Below are positions 8,667 to 16,515 of a stretch of DNA of 64,000 bases, one piece after another. The position numbers were made by a program, and so were the translations under genes. Position 1 is the first letter of the stretch. The number at the start of each line of letters is the position of its first letter. The stretch comes from Burkholderiales bacterium (GTDB lineage Bacteria > Pseudomonadota > Gammaproteobacteria > Burkholderiales > Burkholderiaceae_C): the NCBI GenBank assembly GCA_016213205.1, contig JACRAZ010000029.1, forward strand, positions 1-64,000, written 5' to 3'. A model generated the notes under the pieces. That model worked only from the letters and a program-made list of their open reading frames with translations, searched no databases and was not told the origin of the DNA.

Positions 8667-9929
8667 ATGAAACGCCTGGACGACTTCCGCCTGCGCATGG
8701 GGCAGCACGAGCTGGTGCCCCTGATGATCGGAGGCATGGGCGTGGACATCTCCTCGGCCGACCTGGCACTGGAGGCCGCGCGCCTGGGCGGCATCGGCCA
8801 CATCTCGGATGCGATGATCAAGACGGTGGCCGACCGGCGCTACAAGACCAAGTACGTCAAGAACAAGCAGGCGCTGTACAAGGCCAACGTCGAGTCGCAC
8901 GACAAGTCGGAGGTCAAGTTCAACCTCGGCCACCTGGCCGAGGCCACGCGCCTGCACGTGGAAGCCACGATGTCGCGCAAGACGGGGCCGGGTCAGATCT
9001 TCATCAACTGCATGGAGAAGCTGACGATGAACGCGCCGAAGGAGACGCTGAAGGTGCGCCTGGGCGCGGCGATGGACGCCGGCATCGACGGCATCTCGCT
9101 GGCCGCCGGGCTGCACCTGGGCTCGCTGGCGCTGATCGAGGACCATCCGCGCTTTCGCGACGTGCGCATCGGCATCATCGTCTCGTCGCTGCGCGCGCTG
9201 CAGCTGTTCCTGAAGAAGAACGCCCGGCTGAACCGGCTGCCCGACTTCGTGGTGGTCGAAGGGCCGCTGGCCGGCGGGCACCTGGGCTTCGGCATGGATT
9301 GGGCCCAGTACGACCTGGCCACCATCGTGGCCGAGATCCTGGCCTGGCTGAAGGCCGAGCAACTGGACATCCCGGTGCTGCCGGCCGGCGGCATCTTCAC
9401 CGGCAGCGATGCGGTGCGCTTCATGGAGATGGGCGCCGCCGGCGTGCAGGTGGCCACGCGTTTCACCGTCACCCGCGAGTGCGGGCTGCCGGCCGAGGTG
9501 AAGCAGGAGTACTTCAAGGCCAGCGAGGACGACATCGAGGTGAACCAGATCTCGCCCACCGGCTACCCGATGCGCATGATCAAGGCCAGCCCCGGCATCG
9601 GCGACGGCATCCGCCCCAACTGCGAGGCCTACGGCTACCTGCTCGATGCCAACGGCCAGTGCGCCTACATCACCGCCTACAACCGCGAGGTGGCCGCCCA
9701 CCCCGACGAGCGCCGCATCTCGGTGAAGGACAAGACCTGCCTGTGCACGCAGATGCGCAACTTCGCGATCTGGACCTGCGGCCAGCTCGCCTGGCGCCTG
9801 AAGGACACCACGCTGCAGCGCCCCGACGGCAGCTACCAGCTGCTGAGCGCCGAGCACGTGTTCAAGGACTACCAGTTCAGCACCGAAGGCCGCATCGCGC
9901 AGCCGGCGCCGGAGGCCCTGCCGGCCTGA
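8667..9929 (+). CDS. Nitronate monooxygenase (2-nitropropane dioxygenase family)
   Basis: A 420-residue FMN-dependent TIM-barrel enzyme that oxidises alkyl nitronates, used to detoxify propionate-3-nitronate and related compounds. The N-terminal PLMIGGMGVDISS, the signature GPLAGGHLGFGMD (His205) and the phosphate-binding PAGGIFTGSDAV are present. It is longer than the usual 320-380 residues, with an extra basic segment near residues 58-80 and a Cys-containing tail (KTCLCTQMRNFAIWTCG), as in a subgroup of proteobacterial homologues. The ATG has GAGAG upstream. Its TGA is followed at the next base by repeat copy A. Confidence 0.9.
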   Translation: MKRLDDFRLRMGQHELVPLMIGGMGVDISSADLALEAARLGGIGHISDAMIKTVADRRYKTKYVKNKQALYKANVESHDKSEVKFNLGHLAEATRLHVEATMSRKTGPGQIFINCMEKLTMNAPKETLKVRLGAAMDAGIDGISLAAGLHLGSLALIEDHPRFRDVRIGIIVSSLRALQLFLKKNARLNRLPDFVVVEGPLAGGHLGFGMDWAQYDLATIVAEILAWLKAEQLDIPVLPAGGIFTGSDAVRFMEMGAAGVQVATRFTVTRECGLPAEVKQEYFKASEDDIEVNQISPTGYPMRMIKASPGIGDGIRPNCEAYGYLLDANGQCAYITAYNREVAAHPDERRISVKDKTCLCTQMRNFAIWTCGQLAWRLKDTTLQRPDGSYQLLSAEHVFKDYQFSTEGRIAQPAPEALPA

Positions 9930-9991
9930 GCGCGCCGGGCCGCTCCCAAGCGCGAATCCCGGAGCGCTCTGCGCGGAGGGTAGTCCAGTGA
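9930..9991 (+). repeat. 62-bp dispersed repeat, copy A
   Basis: Identical to the copies at 27044-27105 (minus) and 47077-47138 (plus) except for bases 9968-9970 (TCT). It starts at the base after the stop codon of the nitronate monooxygenase gene and reads in the gene's direction. It begins GCGCGCCGGGCCGC and ends GGGTAGTCCAGTGA. It contains CGCTCC/GGAGCG arms 14 bases apart and a GCGC-NNN-GCGC core. Its position suggests a 3'-UTR, REP-like or terminator-like element. Confidence 0.85.
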
Positions 9992-10019
9992 GCCGCGGGC
10001 GCCCCGGCCTGCCGCGCCG

Positions 10020-10658
10020 TCAGCGCCGCTTCGTCGGCCGGTTGCCGCGCACCGTGGTCAGCCCCAGGGCCTCCCAGTCCATCATGCCGCCGCGGTAGTA
10101 GGCGATCCGGTCTGCCGGGAAGCCGGAGCGGATCATCGCGGCGATGCCCTGCGGGCTTTGCGGGCAGACCGGGCCGTTGCAGAAGGCCACGACGCGGGGC
10201 GCCTGGGCACAGTCCCATTGCCGCGGCGCGCGCTTCGTGCAGCCCAATTCGTCCATCCGGTCTTCAAGTTCGTTGAAGGGGATGTGGTACGAATGCGGAA
10301 TGGTCGACTCGAGCGGGTCGTCCTCGTCGCGCATGTCGATCACCATGGTCTGCGCATCGTTGAGCGCCTGCAGCACCTCGATCTCGGTGACCGGCTGCAC
10401 GCCCGGGGCGGGCACCAGCGGCTGCAGGTAACCCTTGTTCGGCGCGCAGGTGGTGGCGCTGCGCGTGATGCGGATCGGCCCGTTGGCCGTCTGCACGATG
10501 AACTGGCGGTCCTGGCCGATGATCCGCAGCAGCGCCGGCTCATCGGCCAGGCAGGCGGCCGACAGCGCCCAGCAGAGTACGAGCGCGGCGCCGCGGCCGG
10601 GATGCCACGCACGCGCGCCGTGCCGGCGCCGCGTGGGGCTGGGCATGCCGGGTCTCAT
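10020..10658 (-). CDS. Exported single-domain rhodanese-like protein
   Basis: A 212-residue protein with a basic N-terminus and a hydrophobic segment (AALVLCWALSAACLADE), consistent with a signal peptide. The rhodanese domain spans about residues 85-205. The active-site loop is FCNGPVCPQSPQG with Cys160 as expected sulfur carrier, preceded by VIDMRDEDD. Rhodaneses carry a persulfide and move sulfane sulfur between donors and acceptors. Its ATG at 10658 overlaps the TGA of the upstream multi-rhodanese gene as ATGA, so translation is probably coupled. It is the last gene of the octaheme cytochrome operon. A Met four codons later is an alternative start. Confidence 0.85.
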   Translation of the reverse strand: MRPGMPSPTRRRHGARAWHPGRGAALVLCWALSAACLADEPALLRIIGQDRQFIVQTANGPIRITRSATTCAPNKGYLQPLVPAPGVQPVTEIEVLQALNDAQTMVIDMRDEDDPLESTIPHSYHIPFNELEDRMDELGCTKRAPRQWDCAQAPRVVAFCNGPVCPQSPQGIAAMIRSGFPADRIAYYRGGMMDWEALGLTTVRGNRPTKRR

Positions 10659-11722
10659 TCCTTGATCGTGCACACGTCGGCCTTGCAGGCAACCTCGGCA
10701 TCCAGGTAGGACACGTTCGTGTAGCCCTTGCGGCCGAGGATGTCGTAGGCCTTCGCGCTCTTGGCGCCGGTGGCGCAGCTGACGAACACCGGCACGTCCT
10801 TGGGCACCTTGGCGAAGTCGCGTTCCATGTCCTCGATCGGCAGATTGACGGCTCCCTTGAAGTGGCCGCGCGCGTAGTCGACCGGGGGGCGCACGTCCAG
10901 GATGAACCTGCCGGCGGACACCGCGTCCTGGAAGGCCTTGGGCGAGACCTGGCCGACACCGTACACCGGCGCCCAGGTCGGCGTCGCCAGTGCCGGTGCG
11001 GCGGCCAGCGGCTCGGTCCACGCGCTCAGCGGGAAGTAGGCCAGGCGCCGGAAGTCGAGTTCGCGCAGCGCCTCCTGCGCGGCAGCCACCGCGGCCATGT
11101 CGCCGCGATCGATCACCACGATCGGGGCATTGCGCGAGAGCGTGCCCAGCAGGCTCTGGCCCTTGGCGCCGGCCAGGTCGGCCAGGCTCAGCGCCAGCGT
11201 CTTGTTGTGCGCGGTGACGATGGTGTCCTTGCCCGGCGCGGTGTCCAGCAGGATCAGGTTGCCCTTCTTCAGGAAGGCGGGTTCGGCCAGCAGCGGCTGC
11301 GCCTTCTGGTTCCAGCCCGGCACGCCGTTGCGGTACACCCAGGCATCGGCAAAGCCCTGCTTGCGCGCGATCGCGGCCGAGTCGACCGAAAGCGTGCATT
11401 CGCGCCCGCTGCAGTAGAAGACCAGCTTGGCGTTGCGGGGCACACCCAGCTTCTCGACCATCGCCGGGTCCTTGGCCAGCATGTCCAGCGGCAGGCTCAG
11501 CGCGCCCGGGATGTGGCCGGTGATGTACTTGGCGGCCGGCCGGCTGTCGATGACCCATACCTGCTTGCCGATGGCGCCGCTCTCGTAGTACGACACCATC
11601 TGCTCGTTGCCCACTTCATCGGCTTCGGCCTTCACCTCGGCGGCCATGGCCGAGGTGGTGAGGATCGGCGCCTGCAGCGCGGTCACCAGGGCCCACGCCA
11701 GGGCCAGCACGGTGCGTCTCAT
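10655..11722 (-). CDS. Exported protein with three rhodanese-like modules
   Basis: A 355-residue protein with a cleavable signal peptide (ALAWALVTALQAPIL, then TSAMAAE). Module 1 (about 50-140) has an active-site loop YCSGREC with Cys104 and Cys109. Module 2 (about 150-235) keeps the fold signature IVVIDRGD but lacks a catalytic Cys. Module 3 (about 260-345) has VSCATGAKSAK with Cys316. Extra cysteines near the end (346, 351) may form a disulfide. The ATG at 11722 follows a strong GAAGGAG. In a periplasmic sulfur operon it could pass sulfane sulfur to or from the octaheme cytochrome's substrate; that role is inference. Confidence 0.85.
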   Translation of the reverse strand: MRRTVLALAWALVTALQAPILTTSAMAAEVKAEADEVGNEQMVSYYESGAIGKQVWVIDSRPAAKYITGHIPGALSLPLDMLAKDPAMVEKLGVPRNAKLVFYCSGRECTLSVDSAAIARKQGFADAWVYRNGVPGWNQKAQPLLAEPAFLKKGNLILLDTAPGKDTIVTAHNKTLALSLADLAGAKGQSLLGTLSRNAPIVVIDRGDMAAVAAAQEALRELDFRRLAYFPLSAWTEPLAAAPALATPTWAPVYGVGQVSPKAFQDAVSAGRFILDVRPPVDYARGHFKGAVNLPIEDMERDFAKVPKDVPVFVSCATGAKSAKAYDILGRKGYTNVSYLDAEVACKADVCTIKE

Positions 11723-11795
11723 GATCGGACTCCTTCGTTGCGAGAGTTCGGGCGGCGCCGCAGCGGCGCCGCCCACGGGGCATGGCAGGCTGCGC

Positions 11796-12119
11796 TCAGC
11801 AGCCGGCCGTCTTCTTGAACGACTTGCTCAGGTTCTTGCCGCCCGTGTTGTCGTACTTGGCGCGGATCTCGTCGGACTCGACGATGCGCTTGTCCTTGAA
11901 CTTGTCGAGCGTGAGGTCGTCGGTGATGCTGATCGTCACCGCCTCGCCGCTCTTGACGTCCTTGAGGGTCGCGGTGGCCGACTTGCCGTCGGCCGCGAGC
12001 TTGATCTTGGTGATGGTGCCCACCATCTTGATCTCCTCGGCCGAGACCGACGGGCTGATCGCCAGTGCCGAAGCGGCCAGCACGGCGGACAGAAGCAGGG
12101 TGGAGAGGTTCTTGCGCAT
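11796..12119 (-). CDS. Small secreted protein of unknown function
   Basis: A 107-residue protein with a clear signal peptide (LSTLLLSAVLAASALAISPSVSA) and AAAGGAAA-type ribosome site. The mature part, about 80 residues, is Lys/Thr/Asp-rich and alternates hydrophobic residues (MVGTITKIKLAADGKSATATL), resembling a small OB-like beta-barrel. It ends KKTAGC, a single C-terminal cysteine. It is placed between the porin and rhodanese genes in one minus-strand operon, so a periplasmic accessory role in the same pathway is likely. I do not recognise the family. Confidence 0.75.
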   Translation of the reverse strand: MRKNLSTLLLSAVLAASALAISPSVSAEEIKMVGTITKIKLAADGKSATATLKDVKSGEAVTISITDDLTLDKFKDKRIVESDEIRAKYDNTGGKNLSKSFKKTAGC

Positions 12120-12151
12120 GACGGTTTCCTTTCTGTGAATGCAATGCCGGT

Positions 12152-13921
12152 TCAGAACTTCACTTCAGCCGTGGCGTACAGGTTCACGGCCCGGGTCAGC
12201 GGCGTCAGCGTCATCATGTTTCCCTTGACATCGCTGAGCCTGACCGGGGCACCCACCCAGTTGTTGCTTCCCGAGTACTGGAAGTCGTAGTACTGGACGC
12301 CCAGGCGGAAGAAGGTCTTGCTGGTGGGCGAAGAGATCGGCTTGTAGTTCAGCTCCTGGATCAGGTAAGCCTCGACCACGTTGCCGCGGGTGCCCACCTT
12401 CGAGGTCCACATGTCGTTGGCCGCCGGTGCGAAGGTGATCCAGTTCTTCGAGCCGTGGTTGTATTCCAGGCCCAGCTTGGTGTTGGACGGCAGGTCGTAG
12501 CGCAGGCCCAGCAGGATGCCGGTGCCGGTCTTTCCGGTGGGCGCCTCGGGCCCGAAGAAGCTGCCGGTCATCAGGCCCTGGAAGCCGAACTGCGCCGACA
12601 CGTTCTGGTTCGGGCGCGTGCGGCTGACGCCGACATCGGCGAAGTAGTTCAGCGTGCCGGGGCCGACGTTCTTGCGGGTGCCCATCACGCCGAAGCCCAG
12701 CCAGTCGATGTCGCCCAGGTTGGTCTTCGGGGCCACGTTGCCGAAGTAGGTGCCCTTCATCGCCGGCACGTCGAAGATGTTCATGCCGCGGTTCCACTGC
12801 AGCCACACCCGCAGCGGATCGGTGTCGATCGGAACGATCGAGATGCCGAACATGTCGGTGTCCTTCAGCGAATTGGTCGGCGTCGACCTGTAACCGCTTT
12901 CGAAGCCGCGGCCGTAGCACACCTTGCCGTAGGCGCCGGGCAGCGCATCGATGTCGGGCGCATAACCCAGGGTCATGCCGTCGAACGCGTAGTCCACCAG
13001 CAATGCCGGCGTGCCACCGGTGCCGGGGCGCGCGGTGTTCAGCTTCATGTTCGTCGGCGCGCCCTGGGTGGAAGGACGCCGGCCCACCGAGAACCAGATG
13101 TCCTTGTCGGCGATGTTGCTCCAGGTGGCGTAGGCGCGGTCGACATTGAGGAAGCTGCTCGACGGCACCCGGCCCAGCGTGCCATCGAAGATGCCCGCGC
13201 GGTCGGCGAAGTAGGGTGCGGCGCCGCTGTTGGTGAGCGCGCCCTCGTCCTGCGAGCCGAAGGCCTTGTAGGCCACCAGCCGGGCCGTCATGCTCACGTC
13301 CTGCGTGGCCTTGGCATGCAGGTCGATGCCGAAGCGGTTGGTGTAGAGCAGGTCGTTCTTCGGCTTGTACGCGGGCACGCTGGCCGCGAAGCCGCCGATG
13401 CCGCGGATCAGACCGGCATTCATCGGGTTCGAGACGAAGGCCATCGCCTGGCCGTAGTCCTTGACGCCGCCCATGGCCTGCGAGAACTGCATCAGTGCCG
13501 ACAGCGCACCGGCGCTGGACATGCCCATGGCGCCGAAGTACGCGGACGATCCGGCCGCGGTGCTCGGGTTGCCGAAGAAATCGGCCTGCAGCGCCTGCTG
13601 CGCGTTGTTGAAGGTGGCACCGACGTCGGTGAACGGGCGTGTTTCGCCGCGCAGGCTGTCGACCCTGAACTGGTAGTCGCCACCGATCGTCAGCCAGCGC
13701 CCGGTGGACCGCTCGGCCGTGGTCTTGACCTGCTCCTTCAGCTCGTCGGCCGCCTTGTTCTGCTTCTCGGCATTGGCCTGGACCTGGCTCCGGAGCTGCT
13801 CCAGTTCCCTCGACAGGGATTCGATGCGCTTGAGCAGGTCGACCTCGTCGGCCTGCGCGCCCATCGGCACGAAGATGCCGGCCACCACCGCAGCGATCAG
13901 TTTCTTGTGGAGATTCCTCAT
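12152..13921 (-). CDS. DUF3373-type outer-membrane porin with N-terminal coiled coil
   Basis: A 589-residue protein with a signal peptide (LIAAVVAGIFVPMGAQA) followed by a short coiled coil (LLKRIESLSRELEQLRSQV), then beta-strand-rich sequence with alternating aromatic residues to a C-terminal strand ending ATAEVKF, typical of outer-membrane barrels. I assign it to the DUF3373 putative-porin family, whose members often occur next to multiheme cytochromes. It lies 23 bases downstream of the cytochrome b gene in the octaheme operon. It could let sulfur substrates or electrons cross the outer membrane; this is inferred from context. Confidence 0.8.
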   Translation of the reverse strand: MRNLHKKLIAAVVAGIFVPMGAQADEVDLLKRIESLSRELEQLRSQVQANAEKQNKAADELKEQVKTTAERSTGRWLTIGGDYQFRVDSLRGETRPFTDVGATFNNAQQALQADFFGNPSTAAGSSAYFGAMGMSSAGALSALMQFSQAMGGVKDYGQAMAFVSNPMNAGLIRGIGGFAASVPAYKPKNDLLYTNRFGIDLHAKATQDVSMTARLVAYKAFGSQDEGALTNSGAAPYFADRAGIFDGTLGRVPSSSFLNVDRAYATWSNIADKDIWFSVGRRPSTQGAPTNMKLNTARPGTGGTPALLVDYAFDGMTLGYAPDIDALPGAYGKVCYGRGFESGYRSTPTNSLKDTDMFGISIVPIDTDPLRVWLQWNRGMNIFDVPAMKGTYFGNVAPKTNLGDIDWLGFGVMGTRKNVGPGTLNYFADVGVSRTRPNQNVSAQFGFQGLMTGSFFGPEAPTGKTGTGILLGLRYDLPSNTKLGLEYNHGSKNWITFAPAANDMWTSKVGTRGNVVEAYLIQELNYKPISSPTSKTFFRLGVQYYDFQYSGSNNWVGAPVRLSDVKGNMMTLTPLTRAVNLYATAEVKF

Positions 13922-13944
13922 GGTTCTCGTCCTCGGGTGAAGAT

Positions 13945-14571
13945 TCATCGGGCTGCGCCGGTGGGTGCGGCGCCGGGTTCAGGCGCTTGCTCGTCCCAAC
14001 CGGTGAACATCGTCTTGAAGTGCGCCAGCGGCGTGTGGCCGGTGGTGCCCAGGTACACGTGGCCGATCAGGAAGGCCAGCATCAGGAAGGCGCCCGCGGT
14101 GTGCGCCACGGCCACGGTGGCCAGCGCGATGCCCACGCCGGCAGCGGCGAGCTCGGCGTGGAACAGGTAGGCCAGGCCGGTGATCCACAGCAGCGGGCTG
14201 ATCAACACCGTGACCACCAGGTAGGTCTGCGCCTGCATCGGGTTGTGCTTGCGGGCCCGCGTCACCTTGAACGGGTGCGGCTCGCCACGGAAGATGCCCA
14301 CCGCGTAGTAGCGCACGATGCGGTCCATGTTCTGCATGGTCGGGATGTACTGCCGCCACTCGCCGGTGGTCAGGTGCCAGAAGATCGCCAGCACCCACAG
14401 GCCGATGAGTGCCCAGACCGCCGTGGTGTGCACGGTGTGGGCCTGCTGGAAGCCCAACAGCCGGTAGCTGCCGTGGATCTCGAAGCCGGTGACCAGCATG
14501 CCGACGATGAGCAGCGCCTGGGTCCAGTGCCAGAACCGTTCGAAGCGGGTGAAGAGGTAGGTGCGTTCCAT
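13945..14571 (-). CDS. Membrane cytochrome b (b561/hydrogenase-cytochrome b fold)
   Basis: A 208-residue integral membrane protein with four to five hydrophobic segments. It opens with YLFTRFERFWHWTQALLIV, the pattern of the Ni/Fe-hydrogenase-type cytochrome b family, and has conserved His residues in membrane helices (H15, the HTVHTT stretch, FWHLTTGEW, and a late HVYLGTTGHT), suitable for two b hemes. Such subunits exchange electrons between the quinone pool and a periplasmic partner. The gene begins 15 bases after the octaheme cytochrome gene, which has its own C-terminal membrane anchor. Together they suggest a quinone-linked periplasmic redox complex. Confidence 0.85.
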   Translation of the reverse strand: MERTYLFTRFERFWHWTQALLIVGMLVTGFEIHGSYRLLGFQQAHTVHTTAVWALIGLWVLAIFWHLTTGEWRQYIPTMQNMDRIVRYYAVGIFRGEPHPFKVTRARKHNPMQAQTYLVVTVLISPLLWITGLAYLFHAELAAAGVGIALATVAVAHTAGAFLMLAFLIGHVYLGTTGHTPLAHFKTMFTGWDEQAPEPGAAPTGAAR

Positions 14572-14586
14572 GATGGGAGGCCTCGA

Positions 14587-16191
14587 TCAGTGGTTGCGGC
14601 GCACGAATCGGATCGCGCCGTGCAGCGCGACGCCCGCCAGCAGGCCGGCGGCCGCGAGCCAGCCGAGCGTGTCGACGACGGCGTTGCGGTCACGTCCCGG
14701 GATGTAGATGCCCTCGACCTTGTCCAGCCGGCCGCCCCGCGCATGGCAGTCGGCGCAGCCGAGCGCGTTGTCCTTGGGCGCCACCATGTGCGTGATGGGC
14801 CACTGGCTGAGGGTCTCGACGAAGTCCACCTGGCCGGAGAAGCTGCGGTTCACCGTGGCCATGCCGGCGGCAACGGCCTTTTCCCAGTCGAGGTTGGTCC
14901 AGTAGGCGCTGTCGTCGTTGCCGGCCAGGTGGGTGACCACCAGGGTCTTGGCCACCGGGTCGAAGGCCTGCTTGCCGCGGAAGGTCTTGACCGGCCAGAT
15001 CATCGACTTGCCGTCGCTGGCGCTGCCTTCGAACTTGTTGATGTAGATGGGCTGCTTGGACTTGTCGATCGTGTCGCCCAGCAGCGTGTAGTTCACCTTG
15101 CCGTTCATCCACACGTAGTCCGGGACCACGTTCTCGGCGAGCTCGAAACTGCCCTTGATGCCGTTGTAGGTGGGATGCCCGTCGTCGTTGGTGATGACCA
15201 GCGGCTTGCCCTTGGCGTCGCGCTTGCCGGCGGTCGACCAGTCCCAGGACATCTTGGTGGGCACTTCGCCACGGGCGAACGTCGGGATGTGGCAGGTCTG
15301 GCAGGCCACCCGGCGGGTGTGGTCGTTGAGCTTCTGCGTGGTCTTGTGGGGGCGTTGGCTGTGGCAGGCCTGGCAGGTGGCCGGGTTGCTGCTGTCGGCC
15401 GCGCCGCGCAGGTGGGCACCGCCCCGGTCGGCGGCCGTGGGCGCGTAGCGGCTGCCGGGCACCTGGTGGCCATCGGTCTTGTGGCAGGTGGCGCAGCTGA
15501 AGTTGTTGCCCTTGGCATCCATGTGCACGTCGAGCGACTTCTCCGGCAGCTCCAGCGAGGTGTCCAGGTCGCCGTGCTTCACGCCGTCCCCGCCGCCGCC
15601 ATTGAAGTGGCAAGCACCGCAGGTGGCGCGGCTGGTCTTGCCCACCTTCTGGGCGATGGCCGACAGGTCGATGCCGCGGATGATCTTGCCGGAGCCCGGG
15701 GGGAACTCCGTGTCCTTGGTGACCGGGTGCCCCGAGAAGCCGCCGGGCTTGCGGTACCTGCCGGTGCTGTCGTGGCAGACCAGGCAGTCGACGTTCTCCT
15801 GCGAGCTGAAGTCGTAGTCCTTGTCCTTCAGGCCGTAGCCGATGTGGCAGCTTGCGCAGGACGCGTAGTTCGAACCCACCGAGGTACAGAAGTTGTTCAC
15901 CACGTGCCGCTTGCCCAGCAGCTGCTGGGTCTGCGGGTTGCGGTACTCCCAGTTCCAGTGCTGGGTCTTGTGGATCTGCTTGGAGGCCTCGGTGTGGCAG
16001 GCCAGGCAGGCCTTCGTCACGGCCGGCCCGCTGTCGAACGGGCCCTGCAGTTCCTTGAACTTGGTGTGGTCGGCGGTCGAGGCCGACACCTTGGCGGCGT
16101 CCGGACCGGCCGGCGCCGCGGCGAGCGCGCCGGTGCCGAACCACAGCGCCAGGGCCCAGGCCGTGGCCAACGTCTTCGTTGTTGTTCGCAT
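14587..16191 (-). CDS. Octaheme c-type cytochrome, tetrathionate reductase (OTR) family
   Basis: A 534-residue protein with signal peptide and eight CxxCH heme motifs starting at residues 62, 112, 136, 191, 233, 273, 297 and 479, the spacing of the octaheme tetrathionate reductase family (seven clustered motifs and one near the C-terminus). A single transmembrane anchor lies at about 504-528. OTR proteins reduce tetrathionate, hydroxylamine and nitrite in vitro; the physiological substrate is often uncertain. The neighbours are a cytochrome b, a porin and two rhodanese-type proteins, which favours sulfur chemistry. The ATG is preceded by CAGGAGCA. This is the first gene of the operon. Confidence 0.93.
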   Translation of the reverse strand: MRTTTKTLATAWALALWFGTGALAAAPAGPDAAKVSASTADHTKFKELQGPFDSGPAVTKACLACHTEASKQIHKTQHWNWEYRNPQTQQLLGKRHVVNNFCTSVGSNYASCASCHIGYGLKDKDYDFSSQENVDCLVCHDSTGRYRKPGGFSGHPVTKDTEFPPGSGKIIRGIDLSAIAQKVGKTSRATCGACHFNGGGGDGVKHGDLDTSLELPEKSLDVHMDAKGNNFSCATCHKTDGHQVPGSRYAPTAADRGGAHLRGAADSSNPATCQACHSQRPHKTTQKLNDHTRRVACQTCHIPTFARGEVPTKMSWDWSTAGKRDAKGKPLVITNDDGHPTYNGIKGSFELAENVVPDYVWMNGKVNYTLLGDTIDKSKQPIYINKFEGSASDGKSMIWPVKTFRGKQAFDPVAKTLVVTHLAGNDDSAYWTNLDWEKAVAAGMATVNRSFSGQVDFVETLSQWPITHMVAPKDNALGCADCHARGGRLDKVEGIYIPGRDRNAVVDTLGWLAAAGLLAGVALHGAIRFVRRNH

Positions 16192-16515
16192 GTCCAGTGC
16201 TCCTGTCGTCTGCGTGCCAGCTGCGGCCGCGCGTCATCAGCGAGTTCGGGTTTCTACGTAGTCGATGATACGCATACCTGTGTGGGTATGTGGGGCCTTG
16301 CGAGGCGTTGGTGACCTGCGTCAACGAAGTGCTGCGCGGCAGCCCGGGGTGAGGCCGCGCGACTGGGGGTGCGCCGGCGCACAGACGCGCGGCGCAGGCC
16401 GCGGCTACCGTGTGGGCAGTCCGGGCCCGAGCCCATTCGTCGCCTCCGCCCGCCAGGCGGGTGCCGGCGCGGCGCACCTGCGCCGGCCTCTGGCGCCCGG
16501 CAAGGAGAGCACACC
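16192..16515. promoter_or_regulatory. Divergent control region between octaheme operon and fadD
   Basis: 324 bases without a credible gene, between the divergent octaheme cytochrome operon and the acyl-CoA ligase. The clearest element is an inverted repeat CATACC-TGTGTG-GGTATG at 16273-16290, about 80 bases upstream of the cytochrome start codon, in a relatively AT-rich patch; it could bind a dimeric regulator. An AAGGAG site for fadD lies at 16502-16507. No -10/-35 pair was convincing. Confidence 0.45.
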
